DNA of 64,000 nucleotides from Ampullaceana balthica (GCA_944989445.1 CALYLW010000018.1:1468430-1532429); one strand, 5' to 3'. Counted from the stretch's first letter, positions 34,304 through 45,385 are shown. Notes: a model not told the origin generated them from the letters alone. Translations and numbers: made by a program.

Positions 34304-35388
34304 AAAAAAAATCTTTCAAAACTGTAATCCTAAATAGAAACGAGAGTAAAGTTGTGGAATGATTGAGGCCAACGCGAGGTACGTACGGACGAGTCACTGT
34401 GAGTCACAGCCAAGCTGTTAATTAACCATTTGCAGCCCGTCTCGAGTGGAGTATTGGCAGTCGATATCTGGGCTCTGTGTTCGTATGAGGAACCACTTCA
34501 CGGACACCAAGACATTTGTCCGGGAGACGTTTCTCTTTTAGCCTTCCAGACTTATGAGAAAGTGCGCCCGAAAACTTTTATTTAAGCTAGAGAACTTTAA
34601 GTAATGATTATGTATTCGAACAAGTGTGTGGCTTGTTTTCTTTTAATTTGCTTATTAATTTTTAATTTCCTTGTTTAGTCGTATTAAACACGATATATAA
34701 GTAGTATTGAGGTAATACAGTGTCACACACATACAAAAACAATAAAAATCCATTCTAAATCTTCAAGAGAAAGGTACTCGATGAAAACATGGAACCTCTC
34801 GACGTTCTTATACATGTTCTGAGCTAAAGAAATCTCCGAGTTACCTGCTCTTTTGTTATTTCAAAACACCTTACAGTGACTACACATACTACCTACCGTA
34901 TATACTCGTTCTAAAGCCGACCTTTTTTGGTCAAAATCTGGAGAGGGAGGGGAAGTTGTTGGGGGGGGGGTCGGCTTATGAGCGGGTCATAGGTGATTTC
35001 TGCATGTACATAATATTGAAGATCGGTGTTGTTATTGTAGATCATCAAGGTCCTATTCTACATTCTATAAGATTCGACTGCTCTAAAAGAAGCTATACTA
35101 TAATATATTATTAAACATCTACACTTACCTTATTTAATCCTGTTATCTATTTTTATTTTGTGTTTTAATAAATTGTTTTACAAATGTTTTTTTCAACAAC
35201 GAATTTTAATTTACGCACTTTATCCACTGTTTACCAAAGAATTTTTTTTTAAATACCGGTAACTCTCGCCTAACAAAGAGCACAAAGACAAAGATAGGCA
35301 GTACAAAGTAAACAACCATAAGGACTCATTAAGCTTGTACTTTTAAAAAAATGTGTACCATTTCAATTAAGATGTCCTATTATTTTAG
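34304..35388. other. Anonymous stretch with a TACCGTATATACTCG motif
   Basis: Mostly AT-rich. Near 34913 an ACCGTATATACTCG terminus is followed by AAGCCGACC and a G-run with GGTCGGCTTATGAGCGGGTC (about 34970). It looks like the end of a dispersed DNA transposon, but I cannot delimit it. Confidence 0.4.
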
Positions 35389-35625
35389 AGACATGGACGT
35401 AGTGAGGTAGAGGACATGGACGTAGTGAGGTAGAGGACATGGACGTAGTGAGGTAGAGGACATGGACGTAGTGAGGTAGAGGACATGGACGTAGTGAGGT
35501 AAAGGACATGGACGTAGTGAGGTAGAGGACATGGTCGTTGTGTGGTAGAGGACATGGACGTAGTGAGGTAGAGGACATGGACGTAGTGAGGTAGAGGACA
35601 TGGAAGTAGTGAGGTAGAGGACAAT
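35389..35625. repeat. 23-bp minisatellite, ~10 copies
   Basis: The unit ACATGGACGTAGTGAGGTAG plus AGG carries isolated substitutions. Three overlapping minus frames are repeat translations. Confidence 0.94.
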
Positions 35626-35942
35626 GTCATGGCAACTCTATAAGACAATCATATGCAGATAACAAGTGACAGTGTAAATAACTTCCTCATCTGTAATAAG
35701 TCGTACATCACACTTATCTCCCTTTGATCACACATCAGCAATTAATGAGTCTTTAAATAGTTTACTGTGGTGTGTGCAGGGCAGTGGGTTAAATAATTAC
35801 ATTTTTTTATCTTTTAGGCAGTGACGTTGGATTAGGGTCATCCGGGCATTCCACGAAAACAACTCATCACTTGCTGGAACACAGCAGCCTTCCATTAAAA
35901 TATAAAACTGCCTTGTGTTGTCTTATCTATACAGAAGATTAT
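35626..35942. other. Anonymous stretch
   Basis: No feature recognised. Confidence 0.4.
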
Positions 35943-36190
35943 TGCGTCCACATACCATGCTGGTCTGTTGGCAAGTGACGCAGCGTTCACAGGACACGGC
36001 TATGAGGGCTCCACGCAATTCCCAGCCGCTTATGTTTCCCTAACCAGTGTCAGGTACCCATGCCGAGTTGGGTGGACTCAAGGACACTCTTGGCCCCGTG
36101 AACAGATCCCTGCATTCACGGAGATTCGAACAGGGTTACGCCAGCCGAGCGAGCATGCCACTCGACCACCGTCAGATCCCTTGTTTCTAT
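35943..36190 (-). mobile_element. tRNA-derived SINE (minus strand)
   Basis: On the minus strand an A-box-like TGGTCGAGTGG (complement of 36158-36168) is followed about 30 nt later by a B box GTTCGAATCTC (complement of 36121-36131). This is the internal RNA polymerase III promoter of tRNA genes and tRNA-derived SINEs. The tRNA-like head continues into a body with GGGTACCTGACACTGGTTAG (complement near 36039-36058), reminiscent of conserved SINE cores in invertebrates. There is no tRNA-like 3' half, so it is a SINE rather than a tRNA gene. The 97-codon plus frame at 35968-36261 is its shadow. Confidence 0.62.
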
Positions 36191-36891
36191 ACCTAACCTC
36201 CTTCCCACGTTACTGTGTCAAGCGAGGTAAAAGGATTAAGCAAATACTTAACTTTTCATAAATGCTGTGTGTCACAAAAATCAAGAACTGAAAGGGCGCG
36301 TGGATTGTTACGCCCACCCCCACCCCAGCTCTTGTATCTACCAGTCTAACAAATTCTGTACACCGCCGACTCCAATCAGTAAACAAAGATTTTTTAAATT
36401 TTTTATGACTGGGAGAAAGACTTTTTTGTATCGTTTCGTTTCTATAAATAAATAATATATATTTTTGTACGGCGGTCCTTTGTACACAATCTTAAGTGTA
36501 CTTATGAATGGAGTCCATTTTCCTAAAGGTATTTATTATTATTATGTGTTTTTTTTGCTTCGTCTATTCACAGCGCCCCGTATCTCTATCTGCTGCCCTC
36601 ACATAAGACTCGGTTTGTCACGGTGTCCGTAAGTAAATACTCAAATAGGTTGCGGTGCTTTATCTACGGAGAGTTCTAGGTTCTAAAGAAATGGGGGATT
36701 ACTCGCTGACATATGAAAGAAGAGTTGGAATTAATTTCACTGAGTGCTTGAACATGTGACAAAGTTCCGTCTGGGAATCTTTGGGGCCGTTCTCTCACTG
36801 TTCTATCACTGATTTTGTCACAGTATAGTAACTAATTCATTGATTATGTCAATGACATGAATATTCTGTCACTTCTTCTGTCACTTTCTAT
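36191..36891. other. Anonymous stretch
   Basis: AT-rich, with small unsupported frames (for example 36267-36455). Confidence 0.4.
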
Positions 36892-37330
36892 TGCACTGGT
36901 TCTGTCACTTAATGTCACTTAATCTTTCAATATGGCACTGAATCTGTCACTTGTTATTTCACTAATTCTACCTCTGACTCTGTCACTAGTTATTTCACTA
37001 ATTCTACCACTGAATCTGTCACTTGTTATTTCACTAATTCTACCTCTGACTCTGTCACTAGTTATTTCACTAATTCTACCACTGACTCTGTCACTTGTTA
37101 TTTCACTAATTCTACCACTGAATCTGTCACTAGTTATTTCACTAATTCTACCTCTGACTCTGTCACTAGTTTCACTAATTCTACAACTGAATCTGTCACT
37201 AGTTATTTCACTAATTCTACCACTGAATCTGTCACTAGTTATTTCACTAATTCTACAACTGAATCTGTCACTAGTTATTTCACTAATTCTACAAGTGAAT
37301 CTGTCACTTGATATTTCCTTTATTCTACAA
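36892..37330. repeat. 36-bp minisatellite, ~11 copies
   Basis: The unit CTGTCACTAGTTATTTCACT plus AATTCTACCACTGAAT. Unit types with CTCTGACT and ACTGAATC alternate irregularly, and one copy is shortened near 37170. The 178- and 166-codon frames on the two strands are repeat-driven. Confidence 0.93.
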
Positions 37331-37620
37331 ATGATTCTGTCACGATTATTCAAACTGGTTCTTTCACCAACTCTAACCCTGATTGCAGCACTAATTATTT
37401 CACTGATTATGCCACATAATATGTCACTATAGCAGGCTATGACATGAATGAACACATAGCATACATATTTATAACATAAATGACGTAGTTTCTTAAAGAC
37501 AATAAAGATGCGCTGTAAAAATAATATTATATGACGTCATTGTTTTAGCTCATATTTTAATTTTGGAAAAGGGAACAATGTAAAAAGAGGATTTGATGAT
37601 GGTTAATTATAAAATAAAAA
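37331..37620. other. Anonymous stretch
   Basis: Decayed edge of the 36-bp array, then unique-looking DNA. Confidence 0.4.
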
Positions 37621-37843
37621 AAACTAAGGGGGCGCCGTAGGCGCCCTACGCCTACAACCCCTATTATAAAATACTTTGTGTGCATTTCAGAAAGTTTAAT
37701 ATTTCGCATTTATCAAATAAGGAAAAGTTAGTTGTGTTTTTGAAAAACGTGGGCGCCGTAGGCGCCTTAAGAAAAGTACATTTTTTCAAAGTAAATAGAT
37801 TTCAGCTGAAAACTTCCGTCTTTTTTGACGGGTAATACACTAG
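37621..37843 (+). mobile_element. Possible Helitron 3' end with GGCGCC palindromes
   Basis: The hairpin CCGTC-T6-GACGG (37816-37831) lies about 9 nt before CTAG (37840-37843), which is followed by T. This is the classical Helitron 3' architecture: a hairpin, then CTRR, inserted before T. Upstream, two GGGCGCCGTAGGCGCC palindromes lie about 120 bp apart (near 37628 and 37750). No 5' TC end or Rep/helicase gene is identifiable, so the element length is uncertain. Confidence 0.45.
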
Positions 37844-37964
37844 TTAATGAAATAATTAACAAATCTAATCAAACTTTAGGCTTTAAAAAAAGATATTACA
37901 AATGTAATAAGAACAGACAACTAAAATGCTACCTTAAATTGGTCAGATCTATAATAGAATACTA

Positions 37965-38545
37965 AAATTACCTTCTACACCAAAATTACCTTCTACACCA
38001 ATATTACCTTCTACACCAATATTACCTTCTACACCAATATTACCTACTACACCAATATTACCTTCTACACCAATATTACCTTCTACACCAATATTACCTT
38101 CTACACCAATATTACCTTCTACACCAATATTACCTTCTACACCAATATTACCTACTACACCAACGTTACCTTCTACACCAACGTTACCTTGTACACCAAC
38201 GTTACCTTCTACACCAACGTTACCTTCTACACCAATATTACCTTCTACACCAATATTACCTTCTACACCAATATTACCTTCTACACCAATATTACCATCT
38301 ACACCAACATTACCTTCTACACCAACATAACCTTCTACACCAATATTACCATCTACACCAATATTACCATCTACACCAATATTACCTTCTACACCAATAT
38401 TACCTTCTACACCAATATTACCTTCTACACCAATATTACCATCTACGCCAACATTACCTTCTACACCAAAATTACCTTCTACACCAATATTACCTTCTAC
38501 ACCAATATTACCTTCTACACCAATTTTATCTTTCTACATCAATTT
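37965..38545. repeat. 18-bp minisatellite, ~32 copies
   Basis: The unit ACCTTCTACACCAATATT, with ACGTT and CATCTAC variants clustered in sub-blocks. The 125-codon frame here is repeat translation. Confidence 0.95.
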
Positions 38546-39094
38546 AACCATCTTTACAACGGGTGACCAACCGTATTGATATTGAGATGCTACGTCATGG
38601 GTACTGAGTCACACGAAGGGCTATCAGTCGGATACACACTTAATAATAATAAATTTACTAAGTTTGCCCTTTTAAATTATAACAGACCTGCGGGAGACTC
38701 GTGTGATCTTTGCGGACCACTCATGTTGACTTTGCGGTGACCTGGTGCACATTGGTAGCGTGTTGGTGATCCCTAGTCTACACCTATGTACGACAATTTT
38801 AACATCTTACCAACGTTAACGGCTATTTATTTAGCCAAGATGCCACCGATATTCCGAGGAGAGTTGGATGTTATATATCTGAAGGCCCGCCTCCCCATCG
38901 GATCAAAGGTCAGACATCACAGGGGCGTGTCTGATGCCAGCGTTGGCCTTACAAAGTGCTGTAATCTCTTGGTGTCACCTTTCTTACGGCGAGCGGTGAG
39001 AGACGGATCAGAATAGCGGGATAAACAAAGTGTCGTATTCCTACATTATAAGCGGGGGGGGGGCAACCGGGGAAAATCCGTCAGTTGATATTCA
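38546..39094. other. Anonymous stretch, weak hAT-like strings
   Basis: A GCGGACCACTCATGTTGAC string near 38714 resembles subterminal hAT sequence. The 76-codon frame at 38786-39016 has no recognisable domain. Confidence 0.35.
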
Positions 39095-39600
39095 TCGGCG
39101 GACATCTCCTGGCGGACATCTCTTGTATGTCAGGGATCTCTTGGGTTGCAGACATCTCTTGGTTGTCGGACATCTTTTCATTGGCGGACATCTCTTGGTT
39201 GGCGGACATCTCTTGGTTGGCGGACATCTCTTGATTGGCGGACATCTCTTGATTGGCGGACATCTCTTGGTAGGCGGACATCTCTTGGTTGGCGGACATC
39301 TCTTGGTTGGCGGACATCTCTTGGTTGGCGGACATTTCTTGGTTCGCGGACATCTTTTGCTAGAATTCACTTTGGTTGGCGCACATTTCGCGGTTGGCGG
39401 TAGGGGTGTACCGATTTTGGCTCCGGCTCCGGCAAATCCAGAATCCGGCCATTTTTACAAATCCGTCTCAGGCTTCGGCCGGATTTTACTTCATAAATCC
39501 GGCCAAAGCCGGCTCCGGCCGGATTTCAAAAAATTGAATCCCTTATATCCTTAGTTGGCGGACATCTCTTGGTAGGCGGACATCTCTTGGCCGAAATCCG
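39095..39600. repeat. 18-bp minisatellite split by a MITE
   Basis: About 16 units of GGCGGACATCTCTTGGTT occupy 39095-39400. The same unit resumes at 39554 after the MITE at 39401-39553. Frames on both strands, including the 174-codon frame at 39030-39554, are repeat and MITE sequence. Confidence 0.92.
39401..39553. mobile_element. hAT-type MITE, family D copy 1, inside the 18-bp array
   Basis: Starts TAGGGGTGTACCGATTTTGG. The interior is rich in AATCCGGCC/GGCTCCGG strings, and the degraded right end is GAATCCCTTATATCCTTA. A perfect GTTGGCGG duplication sits at 39393-39400 and 39554-39561. The duplicated octamer is part of the 18-bp unit, so the insertion was into the array. Relatives are at 52360-52598 and 61353-61567. 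Confidence 0.85.
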
Positions 39601-39778
39601 TCGACGGTACTCTCTTGTCAAACATCTCTTGGTTGGCGGTACTATCTTGTCAAACATCTCTTGGTTGGCGGTACTATCTTGTCAAACATCTCTTTGTTTG
39701 GCGGTACTATCTTGTCAAACATCTCTTGGTTGGCGGTACACTCTTCTCTCTTGTCAAACATCTCTTGGTGGTCATATC
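39601..39778. repeat. 32-bp minisatellite, ~5 copies
   Basis: The unit GGCGGTACTATCTTGTCAAA plus CATCTCTTGGTT shares the CATCTCTTGGTTGGCGG part of the neighbouring 18-bp unit, so it is probably derived from it. Confidence 0.88.
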
Positions 39779-40704
39779 TTGGACATAAGAGGACATCCAT
39801 TTGACTATTTTTTTTTGTAAAGAGTGCATCCCAATTGTAGGATAAATAAACTATTCCCCTTTTTAGAAACATTTCTCTTTACAAACAAACAAAAAACATC
39901 GGCGCCTCTTCTGATTCTAACAGTGGCGGCGACTATAACAGTTTTGGACGCCTTGATATGAAGATAATAATCTAGTTTTGGCTCTTTGGATTATTAGAAA
40001 TAAATATCTACGTAATAATAAATACATGAATTCAAAATGATCAGCAGCTTGTGAAATAGTGTAAGACTTCAGTTTACCGATGAACTGTAGGATAATAATA
40101 TAGGTCTTACTGTACCAATGAACTTAAGGGAAATAACTCATGTCTTAATGCACTTCCTCTCATTGAATCTGATCTTATAATTGGGGCTCAACTCAGCCCA
40201 ATATTGTCACCCCACCTCCCACGGCGATCACCGCAGTTACGCCAACTCGTTGGGCGACCAAAAAAAGAAGCGCGTACAAGACCCCGCTCCCCCCGAGCGG
40301 CCCCGGCTTTAATCCATGGATTTAGACGGATTATCGTTAATCCCATCAAACGTCCGGTGCCGGTGTATCGCGTAAATGGGGGGATCACATGACGCCGTAA
40401 AGCGGTAAATTCTCCATTACATTTCTCTTTTTCTACGTCTCAGCTGGTAGGAACCGAGATTTAGTGCTACATGCTCTACAGATTTTGGAAAAGAACAGAA
40501 AAAAGACGGGCGGGAGTATTTAAATTAAAAATATAGAAAAAAAAATAATGATGCCCGAGGTGGGTCTTCAATACAATGATACGAATGGTTGGCGCTAGTG
40601 GGAAGAAGTTTGGGGGATACGGTTTCTGGTTTATCCCACAGGTATAGAGGTGATTAGCAAGAGACTGATGTGGTGGTATTAACCAGAGACTGGTCTAAAA
40701 TAAA
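39779..40704. other. Anonymous stretch with a GC-rich island at 40190-40400
   Basis: Most is AT-rich. The segment 40190-40400 is markedly GC-rich (CCGCTCCCCCCGAGCGGCCC) and open on both strands for 62-66 codons, but no domain is recognisable. Confidence 0.4.
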
Positions 40705-41335
40705 TGCAGCATGTCTCACATAGACCAGAATGTCTCCCATTGACCAGCATGTCTCCCGTAGACCAGAATGTCTCCCCTAGACCAGTATGTCTCCCATAGA
40801 CCAGCATGTCTCCCGTAGACCAGAATGTCTCCCCTAGACCAGCATGTCTCCCTTAGAACAGCATGTCTCCCATAGAACAGCATGTCTCCCATAGACCAGC
40901 ATGTCTACCATAGACCAGCATGTCTCCCATAGAACATCATGTCTCCCATAGACCAGCATGTCTCCCATAGACCAGCATGTCTCCCGTAGACCAGCATGTC
41001 TCCCAAAGACCAGCATGTCTCCCATAGACCAGCATGTCTCCCATAGAACAGCATGTCTCCCCTAGACCAGCATGTCTCCCCTAGACCAGCATGTCTCCCA
41101 TAGACCAGCATGTCTCCCCTAGACCAGCATGTCTCCCCTAGACCAACATGGCTCCCATAGACCAGCATGTCTCCCGTAGACCAGCATGTCTCCCTTAGAC
41201 CAGCATGTCTCCCATAGACCAGCATGTCTCCCGTAGACCAGCATGTCTCCCTTAGACCAGCATGTCTCCCGTAGACCAGCATGTCTCCCGTAGACCAGCA
41301 TGTCTCCCATAGACCAGCAAGTCTCCCGTAGACCT
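40705..41335. repeat. 19-bp minisatellite, ~33 copies
   Basis: The unit GACCAGCATGTCTCCCATA, with ATA/GTA/CTA/TTA variants. Because 19 is not a multiple of three, the minus frames cycle through all phases and give a 57-bp protein period (CWSMGDMLVYGRHAGLWET-like). Confidence 0.95.
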
Positions 41336-41596
41336 TCCTTCTATTATATAGCATAGAGCTTCAATATAACAAGATTATTGATTTCCCCACACACCCACCC
41401 CTACCCCGATGAATAATTGAACAAGTGCCATTTAATGTTCCGTGTCTTATAAGGTGACAAAAAATTGGATGGACATGGCCGTTAGGACAACAGTGGGTGG
41501 GGGATCGCGGTGGGTCTGTGGACAGCTTGAATTAATGGGGTTGGGGGGGGGCGCTGGTTGAAAACAGTGGGGATCTATTTTAACTACTTTCTATAG
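41336..41596. other. Anonymous spacer with G-runs
   Basis: Contains a 9-G run near 41544 and ends with the target octamer TTCTATAG (41589-41596). Confidence 0.5.
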
Positions 41597-42025
41597 CAGG
41601 GATGGCCAGACGTGTAGTACCTGACAGCGATTTTAAAAATAAAATAAATTGTTGAGAGCCGCAGTGAAGCACCACTGGGTCACAAGCCCACATGCAATGA
41701 ACATTTCATTTAGTGATTTAATTTTTAAAATTTTATTTTTTATTTGAATTTAATTATTTAAACTTTTGAAACGCATTTTCAAGAAATATATGCGTTGCAG
41801 TTATACAATAAACAAGTATTTAGATATGTACAATTTTGGAATAGAAGAATGTGCATATAGGTTCATAAATAAAGTCAACATTAATTGTTATGATTCGGCT
41901 TAGAGGCATTTGGGCCAGCAAGTCTCTTTCAATCTGTATGGTAGCTAGTAGTAGTGGTGTGACGTTCTGTCGGAATAAGGTCGTTAAGCACAACTTTCCC
42001 CAATTGAAGTGACACCGTCTTTGCT

Positions 42026-42950
42026 GATTTTTTGGATATACAAATTAAATTGAAAGAAAATAAAATATCCACATCAATTTTTTACAAGTCTACAGACAGC
42101 CATAGTTTCCTTATGTACACATCCTGAATCTTGTAAGAACTCTATCCCATTTTCGCAACTATTGAGACTTAAAAGACTCTGCAGTGATGAGGCAGACTTT
42201 TTGGAGAAAAGTAATGAAATGCTGGACTTTTTTCGAAGGAGGTCATACCCGGAAACAGTTTTAATATCCGCTGTCAATCGAATTAAAGGCATGACCAGAC
42301 AGGACACGTTTACATCATCTGTTTCTGATCAATGTGATCGATCCAAATTTATTTTAACTTTTCATCCTCATAATTTTAAAGCCCGCCAGGTGATTCTAAA
42401 AAACCGACCAATCCTTATGGCTGACCCTCTAACTCAGCAGGTCTTCAAAAAACCTCATCTTTTTGCTTTCCGGAGAGATAGAAGCCTCAGAGATATTCTT
42501 GTAAGAAGTCACCTTCCCACACTGAAAGTTCATATTGGAACAAAAGGTTGCAACCGTAACCGTTGCAATAATTGTCCATATGTGATGGAAATTAACAACA
42601 TTTCTTTCCCTCTTGAAAAATTCTTAATAAAAGATGGATTCACTTGCACAAGTCGCAACGTGATTTATGCAATCCTTTGCAAGAGGTGCAATAAAATCTA
42701 CGTGGGTGAGACTGGTCGTCGACTTGGAGATCGTTTTAGAGAACACCTGTATAATATAAATAAACAGGCTCAATGTCCTGTGTCTAAACATTTTAACAGT
42801 ATTGACCATGACGGCATATCAGATATTGCAGTAACTGGTATTTTATATGCAAGCAATACCCATGATAGAATCCACACGGAAAATAGACTCATAAAAAGAT
42901 TTGGTACGTTGGCTCCATATGGAATTAACCAAATTCATAAATTTACTTAA
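42026..42950 (+). pseudogene. Penelope-like element remnant, copy 2 (RT thumb plus GIY-YIG endonuclease)
   Basis: It starts inside the reverse transcriptase, downstream of the catalytic box: 42026 on reads DFLDIQIKLKENKISTSIFY, then TDSHSFL. After a frameshift near 42115 the frame is open to 42950 (262 codons from a TTG; no true start). Residue features, counted from 42162: NRPILMADPL at 81-90; a Cys cluster C130, C135, C138; and the endonuclease with VIYAILCKRC (167-176), YVG (180-182, the YIG counterpart), RRLGDRFREH with the catalytic Arg (186-195) and TENRLIKRF with the metal-binding Glu (239-247). In Penelope-like elements this endonuclease nicks target DNA for reverse transcription. The 5' truncation removes most of RT, so it is inactive. 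It ends with IHKFT and TAA. Confidence 0.9.
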
Positions 42951-43397
42951 CTGCAGAATCTTGTTCCCGTTGTGGTTTTTTACTGTAACTTTGGATACTT
43001 CCCCCTTTTTCCTATATCCTGCGTCCATGTTTGTTTTTGTTTTTCCTTTCTTTTTATTTAACATAACGAATTTTAAAATACAATATGTTTTAAGAATGTT
43101 ATTACTACTTATGTAAGTATTGTAAGAATGTATTTTATGTTGTACTGATGAAGGCATTAGCCGAAACGTTTACTATCGTGTCAGTCTAAAAATAAAGCTC
43201 AAATTTATTGTTTTCATTGCACAATTTGTTTTTGTATTTTGTATTTTATTTGAAAGCAGAAAGTAGTGTCTGCTGTTGACATATTGCAGACTTTGTCTCA
43301 GCAAGCTTGATTTTCTGAATCGGATGAAGCACAAATTATTTAAACCTTTTGTTTCAGTTCAAGATTTTTTTGAAACGACGTTCATTATCTTTTTTTT
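42951..43397. other. Penelope-like 3' UTR and hAT interior
   Basis: The 3' UTR runs to about 43215, ending in AATAAAGCTCAAATTTATTG, which includes an AATAAA polyadenylation-like signal at 43190-43195. The rest is hAT interior without features. Confidence 0.5.
43145..43183 (+). ncRNA. Hammerhead-ribozyme-like core in the Penelope 3' region
   Basis: CTGATGA (43145-43151), a 3-bp hairpin GGC-ATTA-GCC (43153-43162) and GAAAC (43163-43167) reproduce the conserved hammerhead core order, followed by a GTC near 43180. Penelope-like elements are known to carry hammerhead motifs. Here an extra A follows the first box, and stems I and III pair only weakly in my inspection, so this copy may be degenerate. 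Confidence 0.4.
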
Positions 43398-43740
43398 AAA
43401 TCCCTTATATCAACTTGACCGTCTTTCCGTGGTCCGTGTGGTCCGTGGTCAAAAAAACAAACAAAAACAAATGACCCTTTTCCCGGGATCTATCGAGCTG
43501 AAATTTTGCACATAGACTTTTGTCACCTAACAATGCATTCTATCAAAATTTCATATCGATCGAACGTACTTTAATTAAATTAATTAATATTTCGATTATA
43601 TATATGTATCTCTGTGTAGCATGTAAATGTTCATGTTAGTCTGTCGCGCGGTGCGTATTATATTAAACGTAAATAATTATTTTAGTTGTGTCTCATATAT
43701 AAGGGATTTTTAGTAAACAACTTAGTTTTTGCGGGTTTTT
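43398..43740. repeat. Family B repeat, dispersed shorter copy
   Basis: Opens AAATCCCTTATATCAACTT and closes with ATATAAGGGATTTTTAGT. It shares CAAAATTTCATATCGATCGA and AACAATGCATTCTATC with the tandem copies at 12226-13758 but lacks their C-rich segment. Confidence 0.82.
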
Positions 43741-43863
43741 TAAGTTAAAGTTATGTTTCAAATGAAAAAAATTAATTTGATACATTGTTTGCGAGCTGCA
43801 ATGTGAACACGGAAGAGTCTCATGCGGTTTGCGACCCGCAATTTGGTCACCGTTGTTCAATAG

Positions 43864-45102
43864 GTAAGTTCTCTCTTCTCGAATCCAATGCAGTAAATGC
43901 ATATCTGCTCATTTCTTATATACTCATCTTAGCCTAAATCTATTGTGCCAGATAATTATCTTAATCCAAGTATATTGATTTTTATTTAATCATCTCTTTA
44001 GTCATTATTTATTGCTCTTTTATCCAATCTACTAAATTTAATCGAAATCTATGCACCACTCTACTCAAATTTGTCCAAATATATTGCTCTATTAGCTGTC
44101 TACTAGACTTACAATAAATTTCTCTATAAGCGTTGTCATAACTTGGCGGAAATCTATTAATAGAAATATTGGGGCTATATATATCTTTTTTAAGGACAAA
44201 TTTCATAAACATTTAATAAAAGTACGAGCCAATATGTAAATTTAGGTATATCGAGTAGAATGTATCTTATCAGCTATTTGTTAATTATTCCTTAATTTAA
44301 GACAGCTTGTTGGACTTGAAAATGGAAAAACAGTTTCGCAATTTACTAATTTTAATATGCTAACAATTTTGAGAACATAGTGAGTGATTCGACTGTATTT
44401 ATGCTTCAAAAGATTGTTCCGCTAAAATTTAATCTAAAAATAGAACAATACTCATTGAGCTATCACGTTTTCCGGTTTTAGAAATCACAAGGCCTATTTA
44501 CTAATTTATTCAAATTAGTCCTAATCTATTGCTTCATTCTGTAATCTACACTACTGTCCATATCTATTGTTCCATTCTCTAATCTCACACAGCGCACTCT
44601 GAGTTAGAGAGTAGTGGTCATTGACCTCATATTTATAGCTATAAACAATAGATAGTTTAAAATATAAACGTAAAATTTCATTGAATAAATCAAAGCTACA
44701 CGATATTCTCATAGAAATGTGCATTGAGTGCATGACATATCCGATAATTGCAGACATACGCGAATATAAACGAAGGTAAAAAAAATACTAATAAAACGGT
44801 ACCTTAGATTACTGACAATTACCAGGAAAAATATAAATGATGGCAAGCAACATCGACATAGAAAGTTGGCTCTAATAACACAGAGAAGTAACTCCTGGCC
44901 TGGGGAAGGGACCCCCAGGACATAGACCACCAGCAGGGCTGTTAGACACAGTTGTCTGCTGTGTTTGGTGATATCGTCAAGATCTCCCCCCCTCCCCCCA
45001 CGTCATAATTCTCAGTACCATGACTAGCGATAGCGGAAGAATACACTGGTCGTGTCTGTGGTGGTGGCTACGTCAAAAAGGTTATATTCATGGTTGATAG
45101 GT
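43864..45102. other. Long AT-rich stretch
   Basis: No repeats of note and no domain in the 67-73-codon minus frames. Recurrent TCTATTGCTC/ATCTACT strings hint at a very old tandem repeat (about 43925-44100). A CCCCCCCTCCCCCC tract lies near 44986. Confidence 0.4.
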
Positions 45103-45385
45103 AAACTGGTTCAGTGCCTAGTGGCTAAGTGAACTGGTTTTGTGCCTAGTGGCAAAGTCAACTGGTTTTGTGCCTAGTGGCAAAGTCAACTAGTTCTGTG
45201 CCTAGTGGCTAAGTGAACTGGTTTTGTGCCCAGTGGCTAAGTCAACTGGTTTTGTGCCCAGTGGCAAAGTCAACTGGTTTTGTGCCTAGTGGCAAAGTCA
45301 ACTGGTTTTGTGCCTAGTGGCAAAGTCAACTGGTTTTGTGCCTAGTGGCAAAGTCAACTAGTTCTATTCCCAGTGGCTAAGTCAA
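45103..45385. repeat. 28-bp minisatellite, ~10 copies
   Basis: The unit ACTGGTTTTGTGCCTAGTGG plus CAAAGTCA, with GCTAAGTG variants at the edges. Confidence 0.94.

Larger units (their letters stand above)
41597..43855. mobile_element. hAT-type element hosting a Penelope-like copy and a family B repeat
   Basis: The left end is CAGGGATGGCCAGACG; the right-end complement is CAACGGTGACCAAATT. Flanks TTCTATAG (41589-41596) and TTCAATAG (43856-43863) match at 7 of 8. GAGAGCCGCAGTG-like and GCGGGTCGCAAACCGC-like subterminal strings are typical of this hAT style. No transposase is seen. A Penelope-like element (about 42000-43215) and a family B repeat (43398-43740) lie within. Confidence 0.68.

Noticed and set aside
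36121..36168. Functional tRNA gene on the minus strand
   Set aside because: A and B boxes are present, but a tRNA 3' half and acceptor stem closing are not; SINE fits better.
35968..36261. 97-codon plus-strand frame
   Set aside because: It lies opposite a tRNA-derived SINE whose A and B boxes explain the sequence better.
38786..39016. 76-codon frame as a small gene
   Set aside because: No family resemblance and no supporting context; length is within chance expectation.
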